Shown here: one piece after another, positions 1 through 14,253 of the stretch
Numbering within the stretch: position 1 is the stretch's first letter
Layout of the letters: each line of letters begins with the position of its first letter
NCBI RefSeq assembly: GCF_029227915.1
Contig: NC_079879.1
Span: 15,068,001-15,132,000, forward strand
DNA: 64,000 nt
Direction: 5' to 3'
Source of the DNA: Hydractinia symbiolongicarpus
Taxonomy: Eukaryota; Cnidaria; Hydrozoa; Anthoathecata; Hydractiniidae
Notes under the pieces: generated by a model
Database searches by the model: none
Seen by the model: the letters and a program-made list of their open reading frames with translations, nothing else
What the model was told of the DNA's origin: nothing
Position numbers and translations under genes: made by a program

Positions 1-185
1 AAAATCAAAATTATTATGTCACCATTATGTTCAGCATACCTTTTTTGTTAACTGTGCCAAATTTGGCGAAAACAAATACCAATTTTAGCCTGAAACGTCA
101 ATACGAGACTTCCCAGTAGTTAAGGAGCTTGCTAACTGCTTAACTAGACAACCACCTAAGATCTCATGCTGAACATTAAGCAGAA
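1..185 (-). repeat. Edge copy of the 129-bp satellite family
   Basis: Read on the minus strand, this stretch matches the block at about 36085-36235 almost word for word. Both contain the phrases GACGTTTCAGGC, TTTGGCACAGTTAAC and TATGCTGAACATAATGG in the same order. The window therefore opens inside a second, inverted copy of the repeat that is tandemly arrayed at 36.1-37.0 kb. No coding potential is seen. Confidence 0.8.
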
Positions 186-411
186 AGGACCGATTCACAC
201 TTAGTCTCTGGCATGACTTGGTTGAAAATTATGATAAACTTTGATTGTATTCATTCTTTGCCTTTTCTTGTTGAAATTTATTAGTGCGTTCATCATAAGT
301 TTGCTTAGCACTTTTTGATTTGAATCATTTTCCTTATTCATAGGATAGTTTCTTGAAGTGTTCTGAAAAAATTTAACATGAATCAAATTAAATGATTTAA
401 TTTGATCTATT

Positions 412-756
412 CTAACACAAGATGGTCCATTTATACTGATTTTCAAATATCACACTCCATATTTCTATTGCATAGACTGTAATTTTGACATTATTAAATG
501 TTATTTCTTCGAAAGGATAAGGTACAAACTCAAGAGGACCAATATTTGGATACTTCATATCGTAGACCTGTTGTTTTACTGGCACAACGCTGAACAATCA
601 TTTCTTTTTCGCCAGAATGTTACCTCCAATTGTAGCCCCGGCTTCTTCACTTTTCCTTTTTCCATTGACGGGCTTTTTAGTTCTTTTCTTTTTCATTTTA
701 CATGCGAAGTGTTTCCACTTGTCCATGCGAAGTGCTTCCACTTTATTCGCCGCCAT
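412..756 (-). pseudogene. Candidate small gene with an in-frame stop
   Basis: A minus-strand ATG in good context (GAAATGGCGGCG) at 756 opens a Lys/Arg-rich frame (start MAANKVEALRMDKWKHF) that meets TGA at 598-600. The same frame then continues without a gap to 412 with protein-like sequence (KYPNIGPLEFVPYPFEEITF). I do not recognise the family. The two halves may be one decayed gene or two exons; the only GT..AG pair I see would make a 34-nt intron that shifts the frame. The Harbinger-type MITE lies just 10 bp upstream of the ATG. Confidence 0.3.
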
Positions 757-766
757 TTCTGTCTTA

Positions 767-1345
767 AGGCCGGTTTTTATACAACTGCATTTTGCGCCCA
801 GTCGTAAAAAGCGCCGTGACTTTTGATCTACGCATGCGCATTATCAGAATAATGCCGCTGACCTCGCGCTTTTGCATGCGCTGGGGCGATTTAAAAAAAG
901 TTGAACAGGCTCTACTTTTTGCGAGCTACATTTTGCGCTTCAGCTTAACAGCCAATCAAAAGGTAGCAATGTACATGAATTACGAAAGAATTTTTAATTA
1001 GATCATTTCAATATGGCTAGCAACATCTCGTTTCTGTGTTAAATTTTTGTCAAAGCCAAATGAATGTAGAATATATCAATCAAGTGAAGTAGATGAAAAA
1101 CAAACTAACATTAATGGGTCTGTGGAGGCACAAAGAAAACAACGTTGTTTATTTCTACGCCATAAAAATATTGCTAGGACTACTCTCAAATTTTGCAGCA
1201 AGAAATATCGTCTGTTTACATCAGCCATGTTTTGCAAAAAACACATGAGCAAAAATCGCTAAATGGAAATGGTTCGGTATATGTGATAAAAGTCGCGGCG
1301 CATTTTACGACTGGGCGCAAAATGTAGCTGTATGGAAACCGGCCT
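767..1345. mobile_element. MITE, Harbinger-type (TTA target duplication)
   Basis: The ends are inverted repeats of about 60 bp. Both arms start AGGCCGGTTT and contain CATTTTGCGCCCAGTCGTAAAA followed by GCGCCG and GACTTTT. They are flanked by a 3-bp direct repeat, TTA (764-766 and 1346-1348). A TWA duplication fits the PIF/Harbinger superfamily by established knowledge. The 579-bp interior codes for nothing recognisable, so this is a non-autonomous copy. Confidence 0.85.
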
Positions 1346-1348
1346 TTA

Positions 1349-2957
1349 GCGCACATTAAAAGTTTAAGAGTATTACATTTGGTTCGTGAATCTTGGAGTC
1401 AATAGCTATACGTCGAAACCACATTTTTGACAATTAACAATTTTTCATAAGCGAAAACATCACATTTCATCATTTCCGCGGTAAAAATATTGTATTTTTT
1501 AAAAAAATCGTTGATTTGAGCAACCTTTAGGTTTATAAAAACAAATTCATTTCATTTCATTTCCCTTCGATTTGAAGCAAAGTTGATTTCATTTCGTTTC
1601 ATTTCACTTTGATTTAAAGCAAAGTTGATTTCATTTCGTTTCATTTCATTTGTTCTAAAGAAAGTTGATTTATTTTTTTATTTTTAGATTATTTTTTTGC
1701 ATGGCAGTTGTCGGCCAACATACTAATGCAACTTGCTTCAACAAAAGAAAATTGTAGCTCACGTGAGCTTCATTTAAAAGCGGCACTTAATTTTTCAAAG
1801 GCAGTTAAAGGCTCAAAAATTTTTAAATTTCTCAATGCTTATTGTGTTACTTCAATATATAACATAACTATTGACGTAAAAAATCTGTAAAGATAAAACT
1901 AATCTATTGTCTATTATTTATTTCGAAAATTTTCCAAAAAACTTTTTTGGCAAACTCGTTCCCAGCGCTTCTTAGTTTCGCCAATTTTTTGTTACAATCG
2001 CAAAAATAAATTCTCGGAAAATATTTGATTCAGGTGAATTCTGATGAAAAAATCCAACTGGCTAGACTTTTTTCAAATTGATGACGAAGCATATGCAGAA
2101 CCACTATTTGTATGCAAAATATGTCTTCCAGCATTAACCACAGGGGTAGAGGTTTATAGAAACAAGCCGTCATATGGGCCCCGGAAAGTTTTTAAAGTGG
2201 TATGCAATAAGCATCTTTTTCCTCGCGATATGAAACAAACATTGATGGAATCGAGAAACTTCAATGATAATAGTTTAACGCAGCAGTAATGCACTACTAG
2301 CCCACAACAGCGCACAGGCAAAACAAGTTTTTTTTAACAAGAAACAAAAGTACCTATTCTGAATTTAATAATGGTAGACTGTGTAAAATGAGTTTTGCAA
2401 TTTTGTGTGATGGATACAAAGGAAGTAATGTTTCTGTTGTTCCTTTGTGAAATAAAGGTAGAGATAGCTAGAGCCACTTATAGCTAGTTACTAATTACCC
2501 ACAAATAATATAAGCAAAAATGCAATGCATATGGTACACAAGGCTAACAAAAAAAACAATCGGTAATAACTGAAACAGTGTTCAAAAAGTTCCCTTTAAG
2601 TTGGTAATGTTTAAAGGCGACGCACAAGTCCTGTCGATTGACTACGGCGCTTGATTTTTCATTTTTTAAGAAACTTTTAGTGATGGTATCTTCGTCATTC
2701 GCGCTAATCCCAGAATGTGCACAATCATCTTGCAGCCGCATCCTAAATATTGTTATCTCCTTTTCTTTGTCCTCTTCAAATGTTACTTTAGCTGTTCCCA
2801 TTTTCAAAACATAAGCTAGAACGTTTTCAACGTTCGATTTGTTTCTAGAACATTTTTAAAATCAAACTTTTTGGAAATCACACACACACACATTAATGCA
2901 ATAAAAATTAAAGGTTTTTTTGATTTTCCTATAAGATTTTATTTATTGATACACAAA
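1349..2957. other. Non-coding stretch, no supported gene
   Basis: AT-rich sequence with a TTTCATTTC-type repeat at 1540-1672 and a short CA run near 2880. Two short open frames (2044-2289 plus, 2544-2807 minus) have no recognised domain and no splice context that I could connect to anything. Confidence 0.5.
1540..1672. repeat. Degenerate minisatellite, TTTCATTTC core
   Basis: About three copies of a roughly 50-bp unit built from AAGCAAAGTTGATTTCATTT and TTTCATTTCATTT strings. Unit boundaries are diffuse. Confidence 0.7.
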
Positions 2958-3131
2958 AGTTCGAATTAACGAGCATAATGTAGCCTTGCAACTAAAAAAT
3001 TATTCGAATTATCGGAGTTCCAATGAAGCAGCTCAAAATATAAGACTTTATTAAATCAAAGTCAAGGGACTTGGCAGTTTGTTCGAAATAACGGAAAGTT
3101 CGAATAAAGCGGCATTCGAATTAACGGACTG
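2958..3131 (-). mobile_element. pogo/Tigger-like transposon end
   Basis: The minus strand starts at 3131 with CAGTCCGTTAATTCGAATG, preceded by TA (3132-3133), and carries several further TTAATTCGAA/TATTCGAAC sub-repeats. TA plus a CAGT start and repeated TTCGAA motifs are typical of pogo/Tigger members of the Tc1/mariner superfamily. Only one end was found; the other is missing or too diverged. Confidence 0.55.
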
Positions 3132-3185
3132 TACATTAATTTCCTCGTTTCATACAAAATTGACGAAACTCAAATATTGACCCCT

Positions 3186-4658
<1,473 letters not shown>

Positions 4659-7600
4659 TCAAACTGTTGTCTGAACTTTCGAAAGTGAAGCTTGTTTTTG
4701 CACTTTCGCTTTTTTGTTCGTCTGGTTAGTGTCAGTTTTACTTTGATCGGAACTATCCACTGACTCCATTGTGCTAAGTTCTGTGTTGTTGCTTGCTTCA
4801 GAGGTTTGACTGTCGGTTCTATCTCTTCCGCATAGATGTTTGCTTTCTGGATTCTCCTTTTCAAATTCAACGCTATCAGATTTATTGCCTACATGGTTTG
4901 TACCTTGAAGATTCTTTAACGAATAGTTAGCGTTATGGTTACTTTGTGACTCATTGTCAAACTCATCGGTAGCAGACTTATCAAACGTCTCATTATTCCA
5001 ATGTGTATCCGACTCAGCATCACAACCGGGAATTTCGGGTGGTTTCTCATCCCACTGTACCTTGACTTCGCAAGATTCAGTATATATAACCATGTCATTT
5101 GAAACTGCCGACAACTTTTCGTCTGAGGCTCCTTCGACGTTCATCAAAGATCCTCTCCCTGCTTCCTCTTCCTTCCTTTCCATAGAAGGTTCCTTATTCA
5201 CAGGTTTGGCTTCGCTTGCTATTTTTCGTTTGTCAACGTCAGATGACGATGAAGATGTATCTGTGCCGTCTTTATCAACAGGTGTGGCGACTAAAAGACT
5301 TTTTTGAGGATCTGGTGCATCCAACTCCATCGTCGGTTGACTGACGCTATTTTCAACAGCGTGGTCCAAATCACCATTATGATCGGCAAAGTCTTTATCT
5401 TTATCCAAGGTTGCAGCATTGACTGAAGTATCCGTATTAACCAGATTTTCGTCCGAATTACTGTGTTCCTCAACGTTCGTAGATTCTACTGATATGGTCA
5501 AAGGATCACATGTTTCAACAGCCGTACCAGTTTCATCAGTTACGACAGATGCCCCGACAGTATCCTGACAAACTTCGTTATTCGGATAGTTTTCAGTTTT
5601 AATATTTGATGGCATGTCTTCAGTAGCTGCCATAATACCACCTACTTCGGAAACGTCTTCATTATTAGTGTTGTCGCCATCACACAAATCGGTGTTCGTA
5701 TTAGTTGTGCTCGTTCTTCTATCAGTAGTTTTCTCCACTTCACAGCCTTGATTTTTAGAAACCTCTGGATCTTGACCAGCCGATGCAGCCTCGTTTACAA
5801 TAACTTCATCAGCTTTCTTGGCTTCCTCGGAAGCAACTGCAGCTGGTGTATCATTAACTTCTACTTCTTTTATCTTTGCTTCGAGATTTGACGACGTACT
5901 ACCCACGACCTCCTCTTCCTTAATCTCCACAGATTCATCCTCCGAATTAACGGTGGAACTCTCAGAAGCTACATCTTCTGTCGTAATCGTAACATCTTCG
6001 TCTGTTCTTACAGTTTGGTCATCTTTAATATCACTTTCAACGTTGCTAACTACTTGACTATTTTTATCCAAATCTATATTAAGACTTTCATTCACACGTG
6101 ACCCTGTGTTTATAGAACTTTCATTGACACGTGATTCCGTGTCCACATTAGCACTTTCATCAACACCTGATTCCGTGCTTTTTTCAACGTCCACATCAAT
6201 TTTAACAGTAGGAATATTTGAATCTAAATTTTCTTTATTACTTTCAGCTACTTCAGCCTCACTCGTTTTGGTTGCACTGTTCGTTGTCTCCTAGAAAAAT
6301 ATGTAAACACCATAATTCTATAAGTCTTTGATCCAGGTGATGTTTACTGGTTCACAACATGAGCTTATTTGTCTCAAGAATATTTCACGCACAAATACGG
6401 CCTAAGTACGCAATTTTATATAGATGGGAAAATTCGAAAGTCAATTTAATTAGAAAACGTAGATAAGACTTTGTCGTCATTTTTTTGTTTTAGCGCAGAG
6501 CACAAAGGTTACGCTTAGCATACATCAAGGTTATCAGACAGCAGGCAACCTACCTGAGTCGATGGGGTGGCGATTTTCTGATTCGAAACTGTTATAGGGG
6601 GAGTTACTTGTTCTTGAAGCGGAATGTTCATATCTGGAGGATATGGATTTTGTTGAGGGAGATCGTTCGCGCATGGTAAGGTCGTTGAAGTAGCTGAAGA
6701 ATTGTTTGATGCTTTCTCTGTCTTCACTGACTATAAATTAAGGACAAAAACTGTTTGATTGAAGAGTGACAAAAAAAGAAGACGTTACAGCAATATATCA
6801 GGATGTAGAGAAAAAGCGAAATAGAATAACCCGAAAACATACGATGTGTACCCACGTCCGAAAAGTCAGTCTACAAGTCAAATATGGTAGTTATAAAGTT
6901 ACTAGCATGTCTCTGCGTGTCTGGTATATTATGGTTAGTTGCAACTTTTCTAAATTCTAGAGTTGATGGTAAAATTTTAGTATTGAAGAAGAGGGATGTT
7001 AGTACTTTAACTACTTTTGATATTCACCATGATAGTTGCGTACGTGCTAGTTTTTTCTCGCATTGGATAAAAACATATGGAAGCAAATTCCTCAAACGTT
7101 AATTGATTGTTAAAAAGATTACTGTTTTCAGTTGTAAGTTGTAACTATAGCGTCTGTCTGTTACGTTAATACATCTACGTGTAATGTTTTCTGTCTTTTC
7201 GTACAACACGCATGTTTCTTTCTTCGCCAGTTGCCATCAAATTTCGAAATTACAAAATGAAAGAGGTATATGGAATACCAAACACTAACTTTTATAAAGA
7301 TAATAGGAAAATGGTCAGAAAGAAGCAAAACCTGGCAAAATTTTCTTTTTATTTATGATTTTTACTGCTTAGCTACGAATGATTATCATCTTAATTTTTC
7401 ATATCGGGTTTATTTTGTTTAGAAAAAGTTGCAATTTGGCCATATTTTAATGTTACTTAAAAATTCTTTTTAACAAAAAGGAGAATAGCTACAATGAAAA
7501 ATAAAGAGCAACGCTTTTCATTTTCTTGGTTTTGAGGTGTGGAAAACTTAATCAACATAAAATGGTTAACATATTTAATTTTTTTATGTTATAATTATGT

Positions 7601-10600
7601 CGTATATGGTGTGTTTCGTTTCGAGGACATTTTAAAATTTGGTGATTCAGTGGCAATGTTGACATTTTAAAATTTGGTGATTCAGTGGCAATGTTGACAA
7701 AGGTAAAGAAGGCCACCCACATAACATTAGTTTGTACCTCGGATTTCTCGTCGATGTTATCTAGCAGAGGTGTTGTACGATTGCTATTGAGAGCGGTGTT
7801 AACTAAACTGTTACCATTAGGCGTGGCTTTATACAAACTGCCATTATCTAATGAAAATTAATTAAAATAAAATAACCACTGAAAAAAATCATAGAAAAAG
7901 TAAAAACAGAAAATCTGCCAAAACCAAGAGAAAACACCAGAATAAAAATTAAGAGAAGGCTAAATTAAAACAAAATTAAACCCACAATATGTTAGATAAA
8001 ATTCAGTGCTGATTATGTGTCCACTGCGCAATATGTGTCCACTGCGCAATTTCACATGAATTGCACCTAACTTAAAAAAGGTACGCAAGCATTGGTTGAG
8101 TCGTATTTAAAAATTTAGATGGCGTAAAAGACTGCTCCAAAGATTCATGTTTTACTTGCATCTATAATGATTTTTTTCGTTCATGCATTTTCCACATGCG
8201 CAATATGAAACGACCATTTGCAATGGCTATAAACGTGCACTATGCATTGAAAAGCCCAAAAAATCCATGTTTCGTTTTGCAATAGAAACCACACGAAGAA
8301 AATTGAGTGTTTTCCAATCTTTTAGGACAGAAACGTTGCCATGGACGATCGATCTGTGTGCTTAAATATAAGCAAAAACCTTGCCGCATATATTACTGAG
8401 AAAGGTTACTCAAAACACTAAAACAAAACTAAACACAGTAAAGAGTATGCTTCAACGAACACCTAAAAAAAAATATTTGAGAAAAAGTGTAATTTTAAAT
8501 AGCAGTAAGTGAATGGCCAGCCAATTTGGTTTTTAATTTCCACGAATTTTCTTGACTGTTATAAAAATTTCCGACTTTCCACGTTCGTAAAATTGCTTTA
8601 TTGTAAAAATAACACTTTTAAACCACTATTCAATTTTCACTTTAGACCTCCTGACTATTGGACAAAATTTTAAAATTTTGACTTTTCCAAATTCTCCAGG
8701 TTTTTTAGCCACCGTGATTATCCTGCCTGCCTGGTGTGCAATAATTTTTATATCGTTTTTATATTGTGTTGCAAGTTTCAACTTCTAAGTATAATCCTAA
8801 CGAAAGTTATTATAGTTTCCCGATTATAAAGATTTCATAGAGATTTTTAGGAGTAGTGTCGAGTAATAGCCAATACTCACGTGTCTAAGAGGTATGGGAC
8901 CTAAATATTTAGCATGCAGGTGTCTTATAAATAAATATTAAAACATAGGAAGTATCATAACCATGCAGCCGAGCCAAAACGAGTTATTAAAAATATACCG
9001 GAAGAAGGTATATTTGGTATTCGGTATATTTGGTATGAAGAATACAACTTCAGACCGAACAGGGTTAACGGTGCTTTATTTCTGGTTAAGTTTTCTAAAT
9101 GTACGGCTGCATTTGTCCCGGTTCAATTGTGCGTAGTGAAATCCATTGCGAGAATAAATAGATTCCCTCGTTGTACAGAACAGCCGGGAAAAAAACACAC
9201 GTTGACTTCACGAAATCGTCAATCCACTCTTCCAAATAAAAGAAAACTGTATCTCACTTTACCGGAAAACAGGAATTCATCAACACAAAAAGACGAATAT
9301 AAAAAGGAAACATATTTACTAGTTATATCAGATGTCTTAATTTGATCGTAGAACGACGCCGTAGTAGGTATGGACAAGCGACGCTTTTTCACTTCGTGGA
9401 TGTACATAATCTCATTGCAAGCTTGTTTCCACGCACTGAAGTTGGTGACAGCTTGTTTCACTGCGTATTTCCATTTCAAACATGCAGTGTTGCCTTCGAA
9501 CTTTAGAGAGTGAAGCGTAGTATTATTGGTGGAGATGATGTTAATAATGTAGTCCGGTTGATTCTCAGTCACGACTGGCTGTGACACTTTCATAACCTAA
9601 AGTAAAAAAAAAAAACGTGATGTTCTTCCATGGTATTCATAAGCACAGAATTACAAAACAATGACTTTTTGCTCTGGGGTTTTAATACAGGTAAGTTGAT
9701 CATATAAAAGATTGATGGAAAAAGACATTAACATTTTAAGAGGATTAACGCTGGATTAATTGCGGCATTATTTTTGCTAAATTACTTTGTAAATTCGCCC
9801 ATTATTCGTAAAAAAGTAATTTTCGGAACCCAATGCAAAAAAACTAAGAAAAAAATTCCTTAAAAACGGCTCATTTGTGATAATATAAGATGGAAAAATA
9901 TTTTTTGATATCGGCTCCACAAAAATAAATGCCCAAAAAGGCAAAAAAGAATAAATGCCCTAAAAAGGTGAAGATGTCCAACAGATTATGGAAAGAATAA
10001 TAAACAAAATTGAAATATTAGATTTCAAGGAAGCAAAAATCAATATCTTCACACGAAAAAGAGCGAACAAATTTGTGAAAATAAATAGAACAAAAACAAA
10101 AACACCTTCTTACATTTGTGAATGACATCACATAAGTAGGTTTCGTATTCTTCGAGAGCGCTTTTTCGCTCCAACAGCTGATTGCTGATTGGTAGACTTT
10201 ACAAAAATACTCCACCCATTGATTATCCACCTAATAAAAGGCAGGACAAAAAATAAATAAACGCGCCCACTATCTCTAAAGTTGCAGCAAAAAAGTATAC
10301 CTGGACATGACAATAGCCAGAGATAGCTTCTTCAAGCATGCACTTTGGCTGTGCTGCTAACTGACAACATACTTGTCCCCACAGTTCCATTGGATGAATT
10401 GGAAACTCGTGAATATCTCCCAATACAGCAACTCCGCTTGCACCCTTACCACCTGAAAATTGGATTGTTGATATCTATGTTATAATACTTCCTGTTTGTC
10501 TGTGAACTAATTTAAAAACCAGGGGTTTTTAACTTTTTTTACATCAACAATGCTGCAGATCAAAAATTAAAGATCAAATTACAGTTTTCTGGGTTAAAAA

Positions 10601-13422
10601 AAAATATTACGTAGTAAAAAGCGTACTTGTATATGTATGAATAAAAACCATTGTTTGCACATCTCACTTATGATGTTGACAATTCTCAAAGGGAAAAAAG
10701 TAAAAAAGGCGAAAGAAGTATATATATACCCATTCCAAGATCCATTGATATAATTCCTTTCTTAATGTCGTCAACTGTCAGTTGCGCATGACCAGCCAAG
10801 CAAAATTTTGGAGCTTTAAACTGAATGGATTTTTTGGGGGTCCGTAAATTCATTGGTGTTCGGATTGGGGTTCTTATACCATGCACTTCGTGACTCGAAA
10901 TAACTGTGTAGTACACTTCAAGGTCCATTTTAAAATCTGGTGTTAGCTCTTCACTAAAAAGCAGGTTTTTATAAATTTAAGAGCAAAAGAAAAAAAGTCT
11001 TTAAAAGTCTTATATGAATTTTAATTTTCGGCCATCTGTAAAATGCATAAAAATGCTTTGTTTTAAAATACACATACTTACAAGATCAAAGTTTGATCAA
11101 AATACATATCAGTATCAGCACTGGTAACTTCATACAGTGGAGTATCTCTCACTTGATCACCACAACGGATTAATGAAAAAGCATAGTAACTTTGGTCTAA
11201 ATTAAAATAAATTAGAATTTTCCATTTCTACCTGATGGTAGAAATGGAAAATTATAACACATGTTTAAAAATTACACAGTTAGATATGTACACGCTTTTA
11301 AGAATATACACTATAAGAATATTCAAGATGAAATAAGACCAAAAGTTAAGAATATCATCTTGAAATTTTGCTTGCATCATATCATTAATGCAAAATGTCT
11401 TTTCTCAGGTTTCATTTAAATTATTTCCACACACAAAATCTAGTTCTGTTTGTCAGTTGAATTAGGCTGCTTAAACAACAGCACCCTTTACATTTTTACA
11501 CCAGTTTGCATTCTTAGATCTTTCAATTTTAACTGTGCTTTTTGCCTGATGTTGAAACGAAAATCCCGTCACTTCAATTGTTTAGATAATGGAGCAAAAA
11601 ACTGAGAGAGTACATTTAAAAAATCTAAAAAGATTTTTTAAAACAAATCAGGGTTGGCACTCTTTTTATAGAGTCAAAATTGGTACTTTTAATGAGAATT
11701 TTAGCCTTTTTTGAGAAGACCACGGTGTTTCCATAAAAAAAATTGAGGAGAATTGGGGACATTTTTATATTTTTTCACAGAAAATCAAAATATTTGAGAT
11801 TTTTAATGTACTGTCATGAGTACAGAATAGATTGTTGCTGTACCCATGTAGCATTTTATGTATTTTACCATATAGTTTTAGAAAACTAAAATTGAGGAGA
11901 TTTGAGAACTTTCTGGAGTTGTTAAAACATCTAATTTTAAAGGATTTTTGAAAAGATTTTTCAAAATTGAGGAGAGTTGAAGAGTTTTGAGGAGACGTGG
12001 CAGCGCTGAAAACATTCATCAACTATCTGCATTTGATGTTCAAAGAGTAACAACGATTCAAAAATTTTTTTGAAATAAATTACGTTATGCTCAAGTGGAT
12101 CCTTTGATGGATTCGCATAATGTTAATATATGCTCACAATACCAGGTATTTTTATAAGCAACTGGGTTTCCAAAAGTTGAGGCTGGGGTTTTGGTCAAAA
12201 CCTAAAGCAATGGACAGTTTTAAAATGAAAGTTACGCAACCATGGCTCAAAGTTAGATAATCTAAACAAACAACCTACAAAATAGTTTTTTAAAAAATTA
12301 AAAAACCCTTCTCTAATAATTCTCTACTGAAGCTGGAATTGCTTAAAAAACAACAACATGTAACCAGCCTAAAAACAAAGTACAAGAATCCACTGGTTTT
12401 TTACCTCCTGTTTTTCCAGTGAAGTGTACATTATCTCTCCACATAAGAGGAACTCGAATATCTAAATAAAAAGTGTTTTCACCTCCAAAACTCTACTTTC
12501 GCAAATGACATATAACGAAATAACAATTTGATCTATCTGTCAAATATAATAAAACGCAAGAACATTGTTGCTTTACCTGAAAGCGCAACTCTTCCAGTGC
12601 ATACATCTACTAGTGATTCAGAACATGCTGAGCTATAAAAAATATGAAAAGTTATAATTTATTGCACAAAAATTGACAAATGTTACCTATAGAATGATAG
12701 GCTATGTTACGATATTTCAAAATGTGAAAGAAAATACTTTTATGACTTGAAAACATCAATTGTTAACTGAGAGCCAGGGGAAAGTAAAAAGAAGATGTCC
12801 TTGTAATCATTAAAAAATAGTCTGACAACAATAAATCCTCATGACCTCATCATGCCAGAAATTCTCCTAAAGTTTTAGTAAAATAAAAAAAAATAAACAA
12901 AGGTTCTTTAGTAAATAAAATTGCGTAATTATGGGTTTCCACTTTCCAAAATTATTTTCACCAATTTTAATATTAGCTGCAGAAAAGAGTAGATAATAGG
13001 ATAGTTTCTGCACCTTTATTTTAACAACATGAAAACATAAATAAAAATAAACTAATATTGACTGTAAAAATATCTTCTACATAAAGGCAAAGTCTCCACA
13101 GTTTTCCAGATTTGCTCACAAGCAAAACTCCTTGATAAGTACTTCAGGTTGCTGGGCTCGATGTGTTTAAAAAAAATTAAAAAAATCAGTGTACATGCCT
13201 TCGCTGACGGTTATACTCTTCTAAAACATGTTGTTTTTTCTGTTTCTGCAGAGCTGACATCAAGCCTAGAATTCTTGCATTGATTGTTAGTAAATTTTTA
13301 CTTGTTTCCAATGCTTGGTTCAATGTACTGCATGCTGTCATTAGTTTCATTGCACCTTCTCTCATACGAATCTGATCATCAATCTTCTGTTGTAAGTCAT
13401 CAGCCATGTCTAATTTGGCCAT
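4659..13422 (-). CDS. RTKN: Rhotekin (Rho effector), spliced, HR1-anillin-PH
   Basis: Exons placed on the minus strand: 13422-13199, 12632-12577, 12461-12405, 11196-11082, 10953-10730, 10452-10301, 10230-10114, 9596-9320, 7847-7738, 6730-6554 and 6290-4659 (stop). Each junction shows GT/AG except the first (apparent GC donor), and phases agree throughout, giving about 1046 residues. Order: HR1/REM-1 helix pair (about 8-75; KIDDQIRMREGAMKLMTACS), anillin-homology region (about 93-276; VPLMWRDNVHF, WGQVCCQLAAQPKCM), PH domain (about 276-390, ending SAWKQACNEIM), then a tail of about 640 residues, the last 540 rich in Asp, Glu, Ser, Thr and Asn. Rhotekins bind GTP-loaded Rho through HR1 and act on actin and septin organisation. 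The acceptor lies directly before the first ATG, so a 5' exon, coding or not, probably exists upstream. The domain call is firm; the first junction and true start are not. Confidence 0.9.
7626..7695. repeat. Exact 35-bp tandem duplication in rhotekin intron
   Basis: Two identical 35-bp copies beginning GACATTTTAAAATTTGGTG, directly adjacent. Lies in the intron between the 110-nt and 177-nt exons. Confidence 0.9.
11216..11253. repeat. Perfect 17-bp hairpin in rhotekin intron
   Basis: Left arm AATTTTCCATTTCTACC, loop TGAT, right arm its exact reverse complement. It ends about 20 nt before the 3' splice site of the exon at 11196-11082, so in the pre-mRNA it would fold over the branch/acceptor region. 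Confidence 0.85.
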
Positions 13423-13965
13423 CTAAAATAATATGTACAAGCTTCAATATAGGTATCGGATGCAAATTGGTTTGTTTTTGGTTTGTTGCATGTAAATGAA
13501 GGAAAAATTAAGAAAACTGTAGTTTCCAAATTATGTTTTATGAGTCAAAAAAATTAAGCAAATTATAAAGCTAAACTTAAAGGTCAAGAATCCAATAATC
13601 AATATAAATAAATATCAGACACCTAAATATCACATGTAATTTACCATGGGCAAGCAAAGTTAAATAAGTAGGATCTAATAAAAGGCTCTTTTAAAAAATG
13701 TAAAGACTTGTTAACTAAACTTGTAAGCTTTACAACAAACTATTATTAGTCACCTTGAATTCCCTTTATAACATTAAAAAAGTTAGGAAAACTACAGGTT
13801 TATTTTGGTGGTACAAAACCAAAAATTACAAAAAACATGTTAATGCACCTAGACAACAACACGTACTGTCGGACTTTAATTACACTCGACCGTTCACGAT
13901 GGAGTGTATTAGTTTAGTAGTTTCTTGTTTACTTTTTGACATTCGGTTTAGAACGAATGTTAAAT

Positions 13966-14240
13966 TCACAACGGGTTTTTCTTGTTAACATTTAAAATAA
14001 TTAGGTCTGACAAAACTTCATCATAATTATACCACAAAGGTTGCTTAAATTTTACAAAAACTTTTTCTGGTTTTAATAATATTAAATTTTTAATAACATT
14101 ATACAAGTTTCTTTTTTTATATACCCAGTCCTCTAAAAGACTATTATCTTCTAATATACACACATATGATATAATGTACCTTCTCCAGTTAATAGCAAGG
14201 CGTTTTAAAGGCTCACCTAACTGGAGTGTTTCATTTATTT
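13966..14240 (-). CDS. Candidate last exon of an unrecognised gene
   Basis: An open minus-strand frame follows an acceptor (TTTTTTACTTTAG at 14241-14253) and runs 90 residues to TGA. It has protein-like composition (EPLKRLAINWRRYIISYVCI; later EKVFVKFKQPLWYNYDEV). I do not recognise the family. It lies 544 bp upstream of the first placed rhotekin exon on the same strand, so it is probably a separate upstream gene, though a rhotekin 5' exon cannot be excluded. No upstream partner exon was found. Confidence 0.35.
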
Positions 14241-14253
14241 CTAAAGTAAAAAA

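Noticed and set aside
2044-2289. 81-residue frame with VCKIC
   Set aside because: A Cys pair alone is weak; no second ligand pair, no splice context.
4954-6294. Plus-strand Ser/Val-rich frames under the rhotekin tail
   Set aside because: Antisense of the acidic last exon; composition explained by GAA/GAT codons read backwards.
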